Notes: generated by a model not told the origin, from the sequence alone. A stretch of 64,000 bases of DNA from Ciona savignyi (GCA_000149265.1 CH002818.1:407073-471072); one strand, 5' to 3'. Counted from the first letter of the stretch, positions 42,464 to 56,565 are shown. Translations and numbers: made by a program.

Positions 42464-42939
42464 CAGTGGTTTCCAACCTGGGGGTAGCGCAAAGCATGTT
42501 AAAGGGGGTCGCGAAGCTGTTGCTAATGTAAAAACAAGGGTAAATGTCAATAGGACTGGGTGCACCGGTACGCTCGTAGTATGTGCTATCCCGTGCATTA
42601 TTTTCATTGAGACATTTCATTGGGATAGCTTTGTAGCACAATATTATTACATCAGTATGCGTCCACTGTGATGTCATATCGTCCACTGTAATGTCATAAA
42701 CTATATGACCGCTTGACGCTTGACTGTAACGTCCACTGTAATGTCATAAGCTATGACCGCTTGACGTTTAGCTGCAGACCTACAAGGTCAACGATCGCAC
42801 TGATTTGTTAATAAATGCAAGTAAAACATTTTTGTGCTAACTTTTTAATTTTGCATTTAGGATAGAATATAAGTGTGGGTCACGGAATCTTTGAAAATTG
42901 TTAAGAGGGTCACCAAGACAAAAAGGTTGGGAACCACTG
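42464..42939 (+). mobile_element. Complete non-autonomous hAT element (MITE), 476 bp with 8-bp target duplication
   Basis: The left end CAGTGGTTTCCAACCT and the right end AGGTTGGGAACCACTG are terminal inverted repeats of about 16 bp with one mismatch. The flanks at 42456-42463 and 42940-42947 are both TTCTATAC, a perfect 8-bp target-site duplication as hAT transposases make. There is no transposase coding sequence. Internally, a unit of about 50 bp containing CGTCCACTGTAATGTCATAA is repeated between 42660 and 42770. Confidence 0.92.
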
Positions 42940-45439
42940 TTCTATACGATATTTCTATACGAGCCTGGCTGGGTATCAGTATTACTCGTCTTTACAGCAA
43001 AAGGCTTAGTTCAACTTTATTATCCGGCGACAGTTTAAAGCAGGTAGAAGTTTTGCGACAGTTTGCTGTTGATAGAAAAATAAAGCTGTTGCAATACGAA
43101 CAAAATAATAATCATACGAACAAAAGTAACGCTTACTAACTAGTTTGGATTGCGTCGACCTTTAATTTACAAAAAGCAAAAAATGAAAAAAGAGGGGCTG
43201 TTTTGGGCGTTTTCCCAGATATTTTCACATTGAAACGAAATATTTACTTTTAAAAAATCCAGTTTACTTAGGAAAATACCCTAAAATATAATATGATTTA
43301 GCAATAATAAATATTTCCAAGGGGGTTGAAAACTCAAATCCAAAATAAATTGACAAAGAATCTGAATACGGAAAAATATGGGTACACCCCTTACCCATCT
43401 TTAAATATTTTAAAACCCCAAAAATTCAATTTCACTAAAACTAGTGACCGCTACCATGAAAGTTCCATATAAAAAGTAAAGAATAGATCGAGCGAATTTA
43501 AATCTTCTAGAGATGTTAGCTAATATGGTTTGAATAATATGCAATGGCAAATTGTTGGTAAATTGGGCGATTTCCTACAGACCAAACAATATAAGCACGG
43601 CAACCGTGTGCGATTTATCGGCTTCGATTTTAGGAAAGAATTTTTATTTGAACAAATAAGTAGGCATCAAATACACATTTTCTATCGTTGTCCGGGAAAT
43701 CCCCATAAACTGAACTTCATACGCTAATAGAAAAAGAAAAAATAACCAAACAAGGTACACTTTTACAGGTGTTAGCTATTATGTAATGAATATATATGTA
43801 GTGGTATAATTAGTTTATTTCAATAAAAGTCAATTTCCCATATCTAAGTCTTTTTTAAGACCAATAAAAAAATAAAAAAAATTTAAATCTAGTTAAGCAT
43901 GTCAGAAATGTTAGATTTTTACTTAGTTTTTATTGTTATTTTCTGCATACCGACGTACAAACTTTATTTAGAAAACAGGGAATAGATACCAAGATTGGAT
44001 AGGTAACTCGGGAACCCATTAGTTTATGCTAACATACTCTAACAATACACTTTGTACATATATCAAGAGTGATTAAGTAATTAGACAAGAGACTCGTTAT
44101 TTTTTTAGTATTTTTTAGTAGTGATGCCTGCGTGGTCACATTTGTACACTTTATGTACTTTTTAATTCTCTTGTGAATTTTGTTTGAAAATGTGCCCCTT
44201 GTGCTTTGAATTTCCACTCTGTGCATCAGTAGCTTTCATTAATATAGTAGTATTAGATTCCAGCATTGCGTCAGTTATAAATGTCGATGCTGTCAATTCT
44301 CTCCGTTGACGAAGTTTTATCTCTTTTATTTAACTGAGGGAAATCGTTTAATCTTTTTGACATCCGGTGTCCATATATATAATAACGGCCTTGGGTATTT
44401 CTATTCATGCTGAAAAACAAGTATTAGATTTATCGTTGCCATTATTTTATACATTTATATCCATGTCACAAGATAATATTATCGTTTTTGTATTCCCCTT
44501 TTCCCACCATTTCACCAAAGTATAAAACGCTCGTTTTTTTACTGCATGCTCATTTTTATGAGTTAAACCGTCCATTGATGAATTAAGTTAGCAAGTTGGA
44601 ATTATCGGTGATTGTTTAGAGTTTTAGACGTATATGACGTGTTATAGCCCCTGTTCAGTCACAAATTTAAATATATTGTTTTTATTCTTAAATTGGGTAA
44701 AATTTGTCATAATTTGTCATGTCATAATAGTAGATATTTTTCCTATAAAACCGCCATTTACAAGACTATTCGTTCCCACCATCATTCCCGAGCCATTTTC
44801 GAATAAATTTATAAAGTTTTTGACTATGACGCGTTATTTCAAACTCTGAATAAGAGACGCCCGCATCTCGGTATACTGCAGCTTCCACCAAAGATAAGTG
44901 CTAGGAGCCCGCACCTATAGTCGGGAAGTTGCACAAGTATCCTCTCTTCTAATCAGTGACAGCTGTTTGGAGTTATTTGTGTTGGATTGGATTAAAGTAC
45001 AAGTTTTTGCGCTAAACAGCACGGCAGAAAACTAAGACAAAAAACAATGTCGGCATCAAACATGTGTCATTATCAATGACAACTTCGTAAATTTTCAGTT
45101 TCATTTTTATTTTGTAACTAAAATTGGGAGTTTTCCATGATGCGAAAAACTATTTATCATCCGTAGGTGCTTAAAACTGAGCACCACTTATCCAAAGAAT
45201 CCAGCTTTGAGGCCGGAATATGAATGCGCACCATCTATTCTCACACTTAACAAATTAACATATCTGCGCACACATAGCCATATGAATCTTATAAAAGATA
45301 AATTTAAGTCTTTTTAAACAATAAAAGAAAAAAAAACAACCGATTCGACTAAACACTTATCGTTTAGTTATAAAAACGTTATAAAAGTTATACCATAGGG
45401 CCATTAATGCGTATTTTTTTACTTTTTAAAAAAGGATAA

Positions 45440-45802
45440 TTAATCGTCAATTGCAGTAAAAAAAACATCGTCGCGCATAAGTGTTCGAGTACCAGGCATT
45501 ATTAATTCCAAACCAAGACGAGTCTTACTAGTGAGAAAGAAACGGCTGGCTGGTCTCTTATTCCCGTCATCCGGAGAGGAAAAATCAAGCAAGTTTTGCA
45601 TCCTGAACAGTGTAGCCGGTTGCTTGCCCATCTGTTCAGACATAAGCCTTCTGACAGATAACGAAGTACGTTTTAATATAAAGAAAGTTTTAGTTTGGGG
45701 CAGAATATGTTTGCAGTTCTTGAAGTGAAAGGCAGCCCGTGCTAAGCGCTTCTTCACGACTCGTACTGTGATACAAACTGATTTACATTGTGCAAAACGT
45801 GA
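45440..45802 (-). other. Open reading frame without ATG start, possible terminal exon
   Basis: A 120-codon minus-strand frame follows a stop codon directly and its first ATG is internal (MSEQMGKQPATLFRMQNLL; about 68 codons to TAA). An acceptor-like ATCACAG near its upstream part could make it a last exon. Composition is protein-like (basic first half, then SPDDGNKRPASRFF), but I recognise no family and see no upstream exon. It lies about 0.4 kb from the divergent TXNDC16 start. Confidence 0.2.
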
Positions 45803-46181
45803 CAAGACTTACACGATTTAAGCACATTGTATCTTCGTACATGCAGTAAAATTTCTTAGTGCTAAGTTGGTATTTTCTCTCTGCTGCTGCAAACGTATAC
45901 GCGGTGTTTTATTTTATATTCCTAAAAAGTAGCATAGTAAGTTCGTAGTCAGCAAAATAGGTACAGTTGGATTGCTGGGCAAACGGCAAAACTGTTACAA
46001 AAACAGCTTCGTCGGTGAATCTTTACACAAAAAGAAAGTTTTCTACGTAGTTTATGTTTATGATGTATACTATATTTTTTTATACGTTGTCTACTAACCA
46101 ACAACTGCGAAATCATGTTTTTAGTCACCTAGCTATTAACATGTTTTACTCAACAGATTTGTTTGAACTTATTTGGTGGCC

Positions 46182-49100
46182 ATGTTCGTAAAACTTTTAT
46201 TTGCAATTAGCTTCTGTTTTGTAATATGTGATGCAGAAGATTTGTCATTTCCACAATTAAGTGACACTGAGTTGAATTTGCACAAAAAGTCGTCTATTGG
46301 CTATGGAGTTTTTTTAAGACACAAAAAAGGTTTGACTTAGTTTTTACAAAATGTGAATGACGTCTAAAGCATAAATGTACCTATTTTCAGATCTAACTGA
46401 ACATTTTTCTAATGCACTGTCTTCGGTGTTGACGGTTACCGAATCACTCAATTCCAATGGACCCGCTGTCGGTGTTCTCAATTGTAACGAATCTTCTGAT
46501 GTTATTTGTGAAGATAAAGAAGAAAAATTACTGTTATTCAAGTGAGTTTAACTAGTCACAATATAATGTTCTAACAAAATTACGGTGTTATGTATAATTT
46601 GTCCATGAAACATATTATCTAGATATGCCCTTTGGTACCGGTATTTGTACAATAGCATATGCTGGTTATCAAATTACCCTTATTTTCTTTGATCAGCAAA
46701 TTTTCAATTGTCAGAGATTATACATTTAAATCTAAGATACATTAAATATATAATGATAATTTTAATGCTTGAAAAAGCTGTTGTATATTGTGCATTATCT
46801 GTTCTTATGCCATTTTTAAACTTTAATAATTGTTTGTACGAGTCGCATTCATATCTACAGCTGCAATTTATTCGTTTAAAATATAGTAATGATATACAAT
46901 AGTTTTTATTTAATCACTGTCCACAATTAGAAGAAATTTCTTTAACATTCCATTTTAACTTTATTTAAAATTTTTAAAGGGATGGAGAAGTTGTGAACTC
47001 TGTAGATTTAGATTACATTTCAACTCCAGAGGATGCAGAATTTTTAATTGTTACGTAAGTTTAATGTGTGTCTTTTAAAATTGCTCTTTTTATACAAGTA
47101 TCTTTAAGTATATATATTTACCAATAATGTTAAAGGTTGCTTAATGAAGATTTGATGCCTAATGTGACCAAAAGTGAGGACTTACATGAACTAGTACAAA
47201 CGGCTGCCAAGAATAAAAAGAATATAATTCTTGCAATAAGCAATCCTGGTGAACTATGTAAGTTTCGTGGTTAGTTTGCTTTTATTTGGTTTTATCTGAC
47301 TGACAACTTGGGCATTATTTGACATATTTTAGTGACTGCCATTTTTATTTAACTTTTATCTTATCAATTCTTAAAATAAATAAAAATTGGACAAAGTGAA
47401 ATGTGCTTTTACATGCCGCACATAAAGTGTTGTTAGCCATGTAATTACAAATGTAGTTTTACCAGCCTTTAAGTAATAGTATCTGTCATGCTAACATTAT
47501 TTAGCTTAAGTATCTGATTCTAACTGATATATTTTCAGTGCATCAAGCATTGTTAAATGCTGCTTTAGAGTCAAATGGCGAACCAATATTTGCATACACC
47601 ATGGATTTCGAAAACCCATTTTTTACTGCAGACAATGGTAGAATAAAAAATATAAATGGAGAGGTTTGTATTTTCAAACACTTTAATTGCGTTTGTTGTT
47701 AATAACCTGTCTACTATTTACCAGCTTTGGGTTATTATGTGCTCGTTGGCACATGGAGAAAAATGTCCATATGGCCAGTACAAGGCAACTATTACCAGCA
47801 ACACCGTACCAGCACTCCTGCGTCACATGCAACAAGATTCATTTGCTGTGAGTAGACTTTTATTTGATATGCCTTGTGTTGCTCCAACCAGTTGTCTCAA
47901 TCCGTGAGATAGTCAGTTGGCTACAGGCATCCAAAGGTTGTTGAAAGGAAATCAGCCATGCTAGGTTGTGTCATGAGGCAATTTGGAAACATTCCATTTC
48001 CAATTATCCAATGGATTAGTAGGTTTTCATAAAAATAAAGGAAAGTTTTAAGTAATAGAAGATACTTCAGGCATTTACAAGATGGTACTAATAGCTCCAG
48101 TAACACAACATTGAATGTGATTTGGCGATTGCCTGTTTGATAACTCACCTGCAAGTGCTTACTCTATGTTAATTTTTACTCTTCGCTGATATTGCTAAAT
48201 TTCTAACAATTTCATTCACCTCTTACCGCTTTAATTTCAATGCATGTGCATAGTATATACTGTTGCATCCACCAGACCATCATTAATGACAACGCCACAC
48301 TAAACAATGAAATCGAGTCTGGACTTGATACTGGAAAAGACATTGTAATTTTAACTGCTGGAAAGGGGAAGCTTGAAAGAGCTTTAAAGATATCTGAATC
48401 ACTATGCTCCATCAATTTTCCTTTTTCAAAGTGTTTAGTTGTTGATGGGTAAGATTATACAAAATGTGGAGTTACGCAGTTAAATTAAAATGCATTGTTA
48501 CACAGGCAAACTGTCCAGACACCAGTTGCAACCAGTGAGGGAAGAATCTACATGTCTTTTAAAACCCAGCCTGTATGTATAAGTATTCTTCATTTTAATC
48601 ATATATTTACCAACTCTAAAGGGCCGTTGTTTAAACTTTATGAACCATGTTGGCGAATATAAAAATAATATTTCATTTGTGAGGATTGTTAGTAAAAATA
48701 TAGATTTTGAATATAACAATTATTAATAATAGCAGTTTCCAATAAAGTATGTGTTATTTTACTTGTAAATTGTTTTCCAGTTAAACCTTACTTGTTTGGT
48801 TGTTTGCTTGTTGCGTTGTGAAACACTAAAAGTATAGGCCTATCAGGGAATATTTTGCAATTTTTTATTTTATTTATTGTAATAAAAATTGTGAATCTTA
48901 TCCTTCTTATTTATTGCACTGAACTAATAATTTTTGCTCATAGGTTTGGGTTAAAGAGCCACTTTTTATCTTTAGTTTTAAATTTAATTTTTAAAATGAC
49001 AATTATAAAGTCTGGCCCGTTAGCCTAGTGGTTAAGTGGGTCACCTTTTAATCGAAAGGTTGCATGTGCGAAACTGGTCGCTAGCTAGTCGGTTGTGTCC

Positions 49101-52100
49101 TTGGGAAAGGCACTTTACGGACATTTCCCAGCTGATTAATGGGTTCTACTAAATTAAAGGAACATGTCCATACATAACACAACACTGCAATAGCTCCGGT
49201 AACCCAACAATGGGCGCGAGGTGATCCGACAATTGCCTGTGTGTTAACTCCCTTGGTTTTTTTTGCTATATAGGATAAAAATGAATATCCTATATAGCAA
49301 AATTCTGAACTATGCTTCACAGATCTACATAATTCTGCATGTAATTTAAATGATGTCTATTAACATTTTAATTTTTTATAATTGTAGGACATTGAGCAAG
49401 AAATTATGGTAGGATACCTTGGATCTGAAAGTTTTGGAGAAGTAGAGCAACATTACGAAAGACTTAACGAGCATCGTTTGATTTATGAAAGAAGTTTGAA
49501 ATATAGATTCCCATTATCCGAGGAGCGCCCCCCGAGCAAGCGAAAGGCGATATCTCTCACAGAAATTAATGAAACCAATGAACCAATTGTTGCTGACGAT
49601 GAGGAATCTCGATTCAATGAACCAGTTTATGGTGTGTGAAACTGTGTGTCATTCACGGTTTTCGTTTTGTTTTATTTGCATGCAAACTTAATTGTGCTTG
49701 ATTTACTATGGCAACTTTAGGAAGTCTTGGGGCAAGTAATCAGTATATTTGTAGTAATGTATATAACTTATTTATCGGAATATATGGAAGCTTTTCTAAA
49801 AATCACAAATAGTTGTTTGCTGATTTATGTTAAAATGTCTACCTTCTATGCATATTGTCTTTACACAAATTGTGCATTTCTTTTTACAGTCCAGGAAATT
49901 CAGGATGATGCAGTAATGCATGCAGTGCACACTAACAAGGCATTAAAGGATTTATACCTCTTTGATTTCAAGTCTTACTCCAGACTTACCGATGTTACAT
50001 ATGAAAAAGTAATCACTGGAAGTGATTTTGCCGTCATATTATTCACACATGAGTGTAGGTGAACGTTATAATAACTATAGAATAATACCTGGTATATGAA
50101 TAATTTACTTGTTTATCAGATTTTCTAATTTAATTATGTGTGGATTTTTCATTCATGATTATCCTGTGATAAATCTACTGGTCCCAGAAGATTTCCACCT
50201 AGTCCCTTGAATCACTAATACGCTTGGCTTATTTGCTGGACAAATTAAATGACCATTATCCTACTCTGGTCGCCTAAATGATCTACAGTTATTTAAAAAA
50301 GTTAATTTAAACAGTGTATAAGTTGGTAACACCGGAATCACATCAGTGGAGTCAGTGATGAATAATCTGGTCAATTATAACATACTCATATAATTAACAA
50401 TTGTTTTACTTACAGTCAACCCAAAGGCACTTGCTGCTCTAGCAACTTTTATTGAAATCCATCGAACTTATGCAGGTAGAAAATCTGAACTAATAGGAAA
50501 AAATAAGTTTTACATCATTAGTATTTTTGTTAGGAAACTCGCCGCTTCACAGAGTTGAGTGCTTTGACTGGCCTGACGTCTGCCAAAAAGCAGAAGTGAC
50601 CACCTACCCACGAATGTTCTTTTACCGAAGTGGTAATGACCGCACTCCTCATGAGTACAAAGGCATTTGGATGCAATCTGAGATTGAAGCAGCGATTCGA
50701 AGGTAAAACCATAAAGTCAATCATTTTGAAATTTTTAGTAAACATAAACATAAGAGACAGAAACCTTATGCAAGCTAAATTGAAAATGAGTTTTTGTTGT
50801 ATTGTATTTTGCTTAAGTTTAATTCCATGCTGCTATCAGTAATCAGTACCAGTCCACGAATATTTCCTTTGGATCGTGATTTCCTTCCTTATCTTGTCTG
50901 GTTAAGCTGCAGATGTTTCCCACATTAACTCATAGCTCATATTGCTGGAAGAGTTTTCTAAAAACAATTTTAAAACAATACCTTAAATTTAAATTTGTTT
51001 AGGTATTCCCTTGCATGGCCAATGGTGGTGCAAAAAGAAAGTGATCTTGATAAAATCAGTGCTACAAGTGAACCAATTGTGTGCGGTATTGCTTTCACTG
51101 AACAAGGTAAATATATAGTTTTTGGGTAAACCAAATATTTAAATGATTAATCATAAATTTTTAATAATCTTTTTAGTTTGTAATATTTACAATTGTAAGA
51201 TTGATGAGATTTTTCATTAAAAAAAGTTGTTGACCAAACTTAAATGTCTGCTAAAAGTTAATTGCTATATTAATAAATATAGAAAAGTTTAATACTACAA
51301 AAAATAACTTTATGTTTACTGTTCATGGTATAGTTGACATTCCAAGAGTTATTTCATTAAATTGACTTTGCAGGCGAAAAAGTGTTCAGAGAAGCAGCCC
51401 AGGTAATTGGAGGAGACTACCAAGTCCTATTGATTAAGAAATCAGCCGTCAGTTCTATGTAAGTTTAATTTGACTGCCTGGGTTATGGAATTATATATTA
51501 AATGATTTAACCACGATAAGTCAATAACTGTCAAATATCCACTAACCAAGATGCAAACACTTAACAGTGTGTTGATGACATTTTGTGTCGGTGCAGTTAC
51601 AGGGTGGAACATAAATATATGCCTACTAGGTTTCTGAACCCCCTAGTGTCAGTGCGAATACTGGTGTAATGATTAAATTGGGTTTTACATTTAAGCGACG
51701 GTAATATATAATGCAAAGTTGGATTTAAGCTGTAAAATGTTTTCTGTGAAAACATTACAATTTACAATTATGATAATGTCCAATTTTCCACTGTTCCCCA
51801 GAAAACCTATGCTGAATAACAGACAATGGGATGGAAAGTCAGACTTGATTGCCGTAAACATCAATACTAAATTTCTTCCCTACAAAAAAACTTTCTCCAC
51901 TGTGGAAGATGTCAAGCAAATTGTTGCCAAGGCTTTAGAAAAGAACTGGGTAAAATAACCCCATTATAACATTTTTGAAACTAACTATTACTTTTAGTTC
52001 TTCATCTAATCTTATTTTTAGATATACTGCCTTTGTATTTATTATAAAATAAAGATATTGTGCCAATTTGTAATCATAAGACTTTATACAATGTTGGTTT

Positions 52101-54145
52101 AATTACCATGGAAAGGCGTACTCAGACGCCTTTTCAGTAGCATGGGTTACTACAGTGATATAGTTTTATCACTTTTATAGTTAAACACTAAATATTTATA
52201 ATGCAATTAAAATACACTGTATTATTCGATACCAAGTCTTATTTTAATTCCAGGTTGAACTATCAGTTATTAATTTCCAAAAATTGATGGCTGCTCCAGA
52301 ACCACTGGTTATCCAATATATTGATAAATCTGCTGTTTCCCGTGACCAATTAGAACTGCGACAACAACTTGAAAAGATAGCTAACAGCGAAAAGTTTTAC
52401 GGAAAAATCCTGTTTACTTGGATGGACTCGTAAGTTAATATTTACAAACAAGGTTTTTCAATTCCCACATACCAAATTAAACAAAGTTACGAACATGAGT
52501 CTTTTTATTAACTAATTTTAAGTTATTTAAAAAATTGATTAAGTATACTAAAAAAATGTCTAATTGTGCTGTTATATTTAGTCCTAAAATGTTCTTGATC
52601 TAATGTTTTGCTTTCCACTAGCTTATTGACTTTCTTTAAATATTAAACCTATATATAAAAAGCAAAATATGGTTCATGGTGCATTTTCTTTCCCTGCGTA
52701 TAAATAATCTGAAACAACAGAAAAAGAATCAAATTAGTCAACAGTCTTTGCAACAATAAAAAACAAATATATTCCTTGCTATGTTATGTTTGCTTAGTAT
52801 AATAATGCTAAGACAAATGTTGTTGTGGTAAAAAATATAAGGTGTATATGCTTTTTTCTGTTAAAACTGCTAATAAAATATCAATTTTCCAACAGAACTC
52901 CTAACACCGCCGGTAACTATGCTCTACACATGCATTCTGGTGGGGAATGGGAAGGTGCTCCGATCGCTTTCTTTAACAAGAAGGTAATTTATTATTTCTT
53001 AAACAATTTTATCAATTCAGTATAATAAATGAAAATTTAACAAAAACCCTTTAATTAATAACAATGTTTTTATTTTTTTGTTAATATAGAAATAACTTCC
53101 CTTTAAAACTGTCTTGTAATTTGTTCATCTAGGGTTCAGTAAACTTCAAGTCGGTTACAGACACAAAGGAAGACATAACAAGTTGGTTAAACAGCTGTTT
53201 AGAGGGCAAAGAAGAAATTTCCTGTGAGTAATTAAGATACAATGATAATTGTGTGAAGTAAAACATAGAGATCAGCAGCTAATCATTTATGTTACTAATA
53301 TGAAGTAAAGAAAACAAAAATTTTATACAAAGCACTGAAATTTGAAGAAATATTATTTTGGCAGACAAACTACGGAATGAGGAGTGGAAGGGACGTCTAC
53401 CGGGGTATGATCTGCTCCAAATCATGAAGGATGAGGGCACTTACCCAGTGTTCCAGCCATCCAAAGCGACCGAAGAAGAACAAGAAAAACCAAAACCTAC
53501 AGGGTAAGATAGTGAACCTTCGTTTATAAAAGAAAAAAAAGTGTCTGGAATAAATGTGTTCTTTATAACATTAGTTTTTCCATCTATGTATAAATTGTCG
53601 GAGCCATGTTTAGCTATCTAACAGGGTTTTCATTTAAATCCATATTAACAACAACAAATGGAAATGTAATATTTCCCACGTTTTACTTATTGTATTCCGT
53701 GCCATGGGGATATGGTGGAATATGAAACAGTTGATTAAAGTAGTGCTGTTCGACAAGATGGGTAAAAGTAATTTAGAGCAAACACATTGCCATAGCTCCA
53801 GTTATGAGATTAAGAGCATAAACTAAGATTTTACTACCTTCGTTATAATGGCTGTTGCTGTTCGACCACTATAATTACTCAATATTTTATACTATTATTA
53901 TTGACTTATGTCTAATACACCTTACTTAATTTAGGATAGTATACATAGTGTACAATTTGTATATAAGAACGGTGTATTAGTTGTATTTCAGGACAATTGT
54001 CAGATAGATAAGCAGTTACACTGTATTAATTTAAAAAATTCGATAACTTAACTCCGTCATTTGCAGTGGTCGGTTTCATGGAGGGAAGCCAACCATACAT
54101 GCAGCGCCAGCTGTTGTAACCAACAAACCTCACACTGAGCTGTAA
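46182..54145 (+). CDS. TXNDC16: Thioredoxin domain-containing protein 16 (ERp90-like), ER lumenal
   Basis: Twenty exons join in phase: 46182-46329, 46391-46541, 46980-47054, 47136-47257, 47539-47663, 47725-47847, 48276-48448, 48506-48572, 49388-49631, 49890-50054, 50416-50475, 50534-50702, 51003-51106, 51374-51458, 51802-51949, 52254-52429, 52896-52983, 53133-53223, 53365-53503, 54067-54145. This gives 843 residues, close to the vertebrate length of about 825. Residues 1-18 are a signal peptide (MFVKLLFAISFCFVICDA). The best conserved part is the thioredoxin-like fold around residues 440-540 (ITGSDFAVILFTHEF, then CFDWPDVCQ and TYPRMFFYRSG), where no CXXC follows the FTHE strand. The C-terminal region keeps LHMHSGGEW and GRLPGYDLLQ. 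The protein ends HTEL, an ER-retrieval variant of KDEL. Exon 7's acceptor is the least certain border. Confidence 0.93.
47905..48150 (+). repeat. Diverged tRNA-derived SINE copy in TXNDC16 intron
   Basis: CTAGGTTGTGTCATGAGGCA and GGAAACATT, then AATAGCTCCAGTAACACAAC and GGCGATTGCCTGTTTGATAA, follow the order of the copy at 49012 (TCGGTTGTGTCCTTGGG; AATAGCTCCGGTAACCCAAC; ACAATTGCCTGTGTG). The tRNA head is unrecognisable. Confidence 0.5.
49012..49295 (+). repeat. tRNA-derived SINE, most complete copy in the window
   Basis: A-box TAGCCTAGTGG at 49021-49031; B-box-like GGTTGCATGTGCGAAAC about 30 bp on. The tRNA-unrelated body runs from the CTAGCTAGTCGGTTGTGTCC block to CAATGGGCGCGAGGTG. It ends in a T-run and a self-complementary CTATATAGGATA/GAATATCCTATATAG tail. 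It sits in the TXNDC16 intron 48573-49387 and serves as the reference for the fragments listed elsewhere. Confidence 0.8.
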
Positions 54146-55234
54146 TCACATATGTGCCACTCGAGGTCGCCAAATACCAATTCTTCAATTTAGAATCAAA
54201 ACAATATTATAGAACTGTTTATTTCAACCCCTTCTTGTGCCAAATTTATTTCTAAACTTTGGATTTTTGCCTTTTTTATTTTTGAGAGGGGTGGGTGGGG
54301 CATGAACTTCGAAAGATGCAGTTAATAATGTTTTCTATCTGATTTTTTACGTTTTGTCGTGCAATGAAAGAGAATACCGCCACAAGAAGATTATGCTTCA
54401 AATGTTCACACGTATTGTTTCGGGGGAAATACAAGAGAAATTTTCTTGCACTGTTTTGTTATTGTGCCCGTAACAATTTAGGGATAGGTTAGAGAACACC
54501 AACCATGTCTTTGTTACATAAAATGACAAAAAAGGGTTAAATATAACTGAACGCCATCCTGTAAAGTTATATGACTAAGTCAACATAACTACCATAATAT
54601 GATGGTCATTAAAATTTTGCACAAATCACAGAAACACTAATTATGGTTCCCATTTGGAAAAATTGTTTTTGTCTATTTTTTTCTTTATTTTGAATGATGA
54701 ATTCAGGGTAAGTCTCATGGGAAGTTAAAAACCAAAATGGTATTTTTTTTATAAAAAAAATAATTTTGTTGGGTATAAAAAAGGCTGCTCCAATTATAAT
54801 TAGATTTGGTGAAATATTAAGTGCATTAGCCACTGATTTGAGAAAACTAAAAAATTACTTTGGAAAATATACCCTAAAAAATAAGATTCTGTTCTCATTG
54901 TTAGACTTTTAGCATAGCACTTGAACGACGGCTCCAATTTTATTTATATTGGTAAAATGTTAGTGCGGTAGCCGTCGCTGTGATAATGATATAAACAAGA
55001 AATAAAATACCCTAAAATTTATGTTTTATTCTTAAATCATGATTGTAACAGGCATGCCATATCGCCCCGGCACTCCAACAAGGAGTCGTACAATCGGATT
55101 AAAACTTTAAGAATTGTTAAATAACATGAACCAGATATGTAAAAACAAAAATTTATGTACTAAACCGAAGGGAATTCTCCGAATTCATAAGGGATAGGAT
55201 ATTTATTTACATACAAATTGTGTTTTAAGAATAG

Positions 55235-55480
55235 TGGTGGTTAAACTAGTGGTATCATGTTAGAGCATCTCCTTTTAACCGAGGGTTGTAGGTTCGAAAC
55301 GGGTGGCTAGCTGGTCGGTTGGGTCATTTAGAAAGGTACTTGGTAAACATTGTCCGAACGGATTATAGGGTTATATTAAACTAAGGAAACGTTTCAACCA
55401 TATACACCACACTGTTAAAGCTATAATAATCTTACAATTGCTGAGGAAATGGCGCTTTACCAAGGCCGTTTAAAATATAA
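55235..55480 (+). repeat. tRNA-derived SINE copy
   Basis: GGTTAAACTAGTGGTATCAT head, intact B-box GGTTCGAAACG near 55290, then GGCTAGCTGGTCGGTTGGGT, AAACATTGTCCGAACGG and CACCACACTGTTAAAGC. Same order as the copy at 49012. Confidence 0.7.
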
Positions 55481-56464
55481 AATAAAATGGATTTTAAAAA
55501 AAATAGGAAAAAATGTAAAAACGACCATCGTAAAGGGAAGTAATTTGAATAAAGAAACTCTTTATTTTACTGTACACGGTTAATGAAGTACTGTTTTAAA
55601 TTTCATATGCGGAAGTGAAACTAGTGGTTAAGGATTTCGTCAGCGCAACAACGTTTTATTGTTTCCAACCGGGAAACAGTATATTTTTTTACCTTACTTT
55701 ATAATTCCTAGGAGATAAGCAGTTCTGTGAAAATTTTAGGTTTATACCATGCATAAAATATGTTGTTTTTCTTGTTATCATTTTAAATCTTACCTAGTCT
55801 AGACGTTGGCCAAAAAAATCCCTTTGTGAAATATAAAAATTTGCAGTGTGGTTAAACGACCTGGTGACGTACAAAAACACATCCAAAATGGTCACAAAAT
55901 CAAATATAAGTTAGGTGTTTCCTTATGCCTCACTCCTCAGAAGTTTATTAAGGGCCAACTGTGTTATACAGACGGAGAGATTTGGTTGGATGTGTTTCTT
56001 ATTGTTGTTTTTATTTGGGTTTTCTTATTGTTTAAGTTATTAGGCTACATGCATCACATGTATGCACGTGTGCTAAATTAGGTCAGAAAGATACGTTGTA
56101 GTCAGATAACTAATTTATAAGACGATTGTAAGTTATCGGTCTTACTAGCCAAGCTTATGTAAATGTGCGGCATTATTAAAAAAAGGAAAGCTACTAGTAA
56201 TGTCGCGATTATTCGCGCGCACGACCAAGGTGGTTGCAACTGCGTCTGGCGACCACCAATTAAACTTAATGAATTTGCAAGGGCTACGGCATACCAATTG
56301 ATCACTTAATATCGGAAAAAAAATCCAACATCTTTTAGCACATCCCTTCATGATGGCTTAGGAAATATGCAGAATCTTTACGCATATAGCTTCCGGCGGT
56401 TATTGTTCTACCGAATTGAAGGATCGTCTAAAGCAAATACAACTCACTGAAGAGTTCCCGTAAG

Positions 56465-56565
56465 CCTACGGTGGCCGCCAAGTAATCTAACAATTACCAG
56501 TGTGTTAAGCTCCGTTGCGTTCTCCCATTCATGTGGATAAACACGAATATCTTAAATTGTTGTTA
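56465..56565 (+). repeat. SINE tail fragment
   Basis: GGTGGCCGCCAAGTAATCTA, ACAATTACCAGTGTGTTAAG and the GGATAAACACGAATATC end match the 3' part of the SINE family. The head is absent. Confidence 0.5.

Larger units (their letters stand above)
38181..46181. other. Otx-TXNDC16 intergenic region
   Basis: Apart from the Otx 3' UTR, the MITEs, a SINE and two weak coding candidates listed separately, I see only AT-rich sequence, including a G9 run near 39700. Confidence 0.5.
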
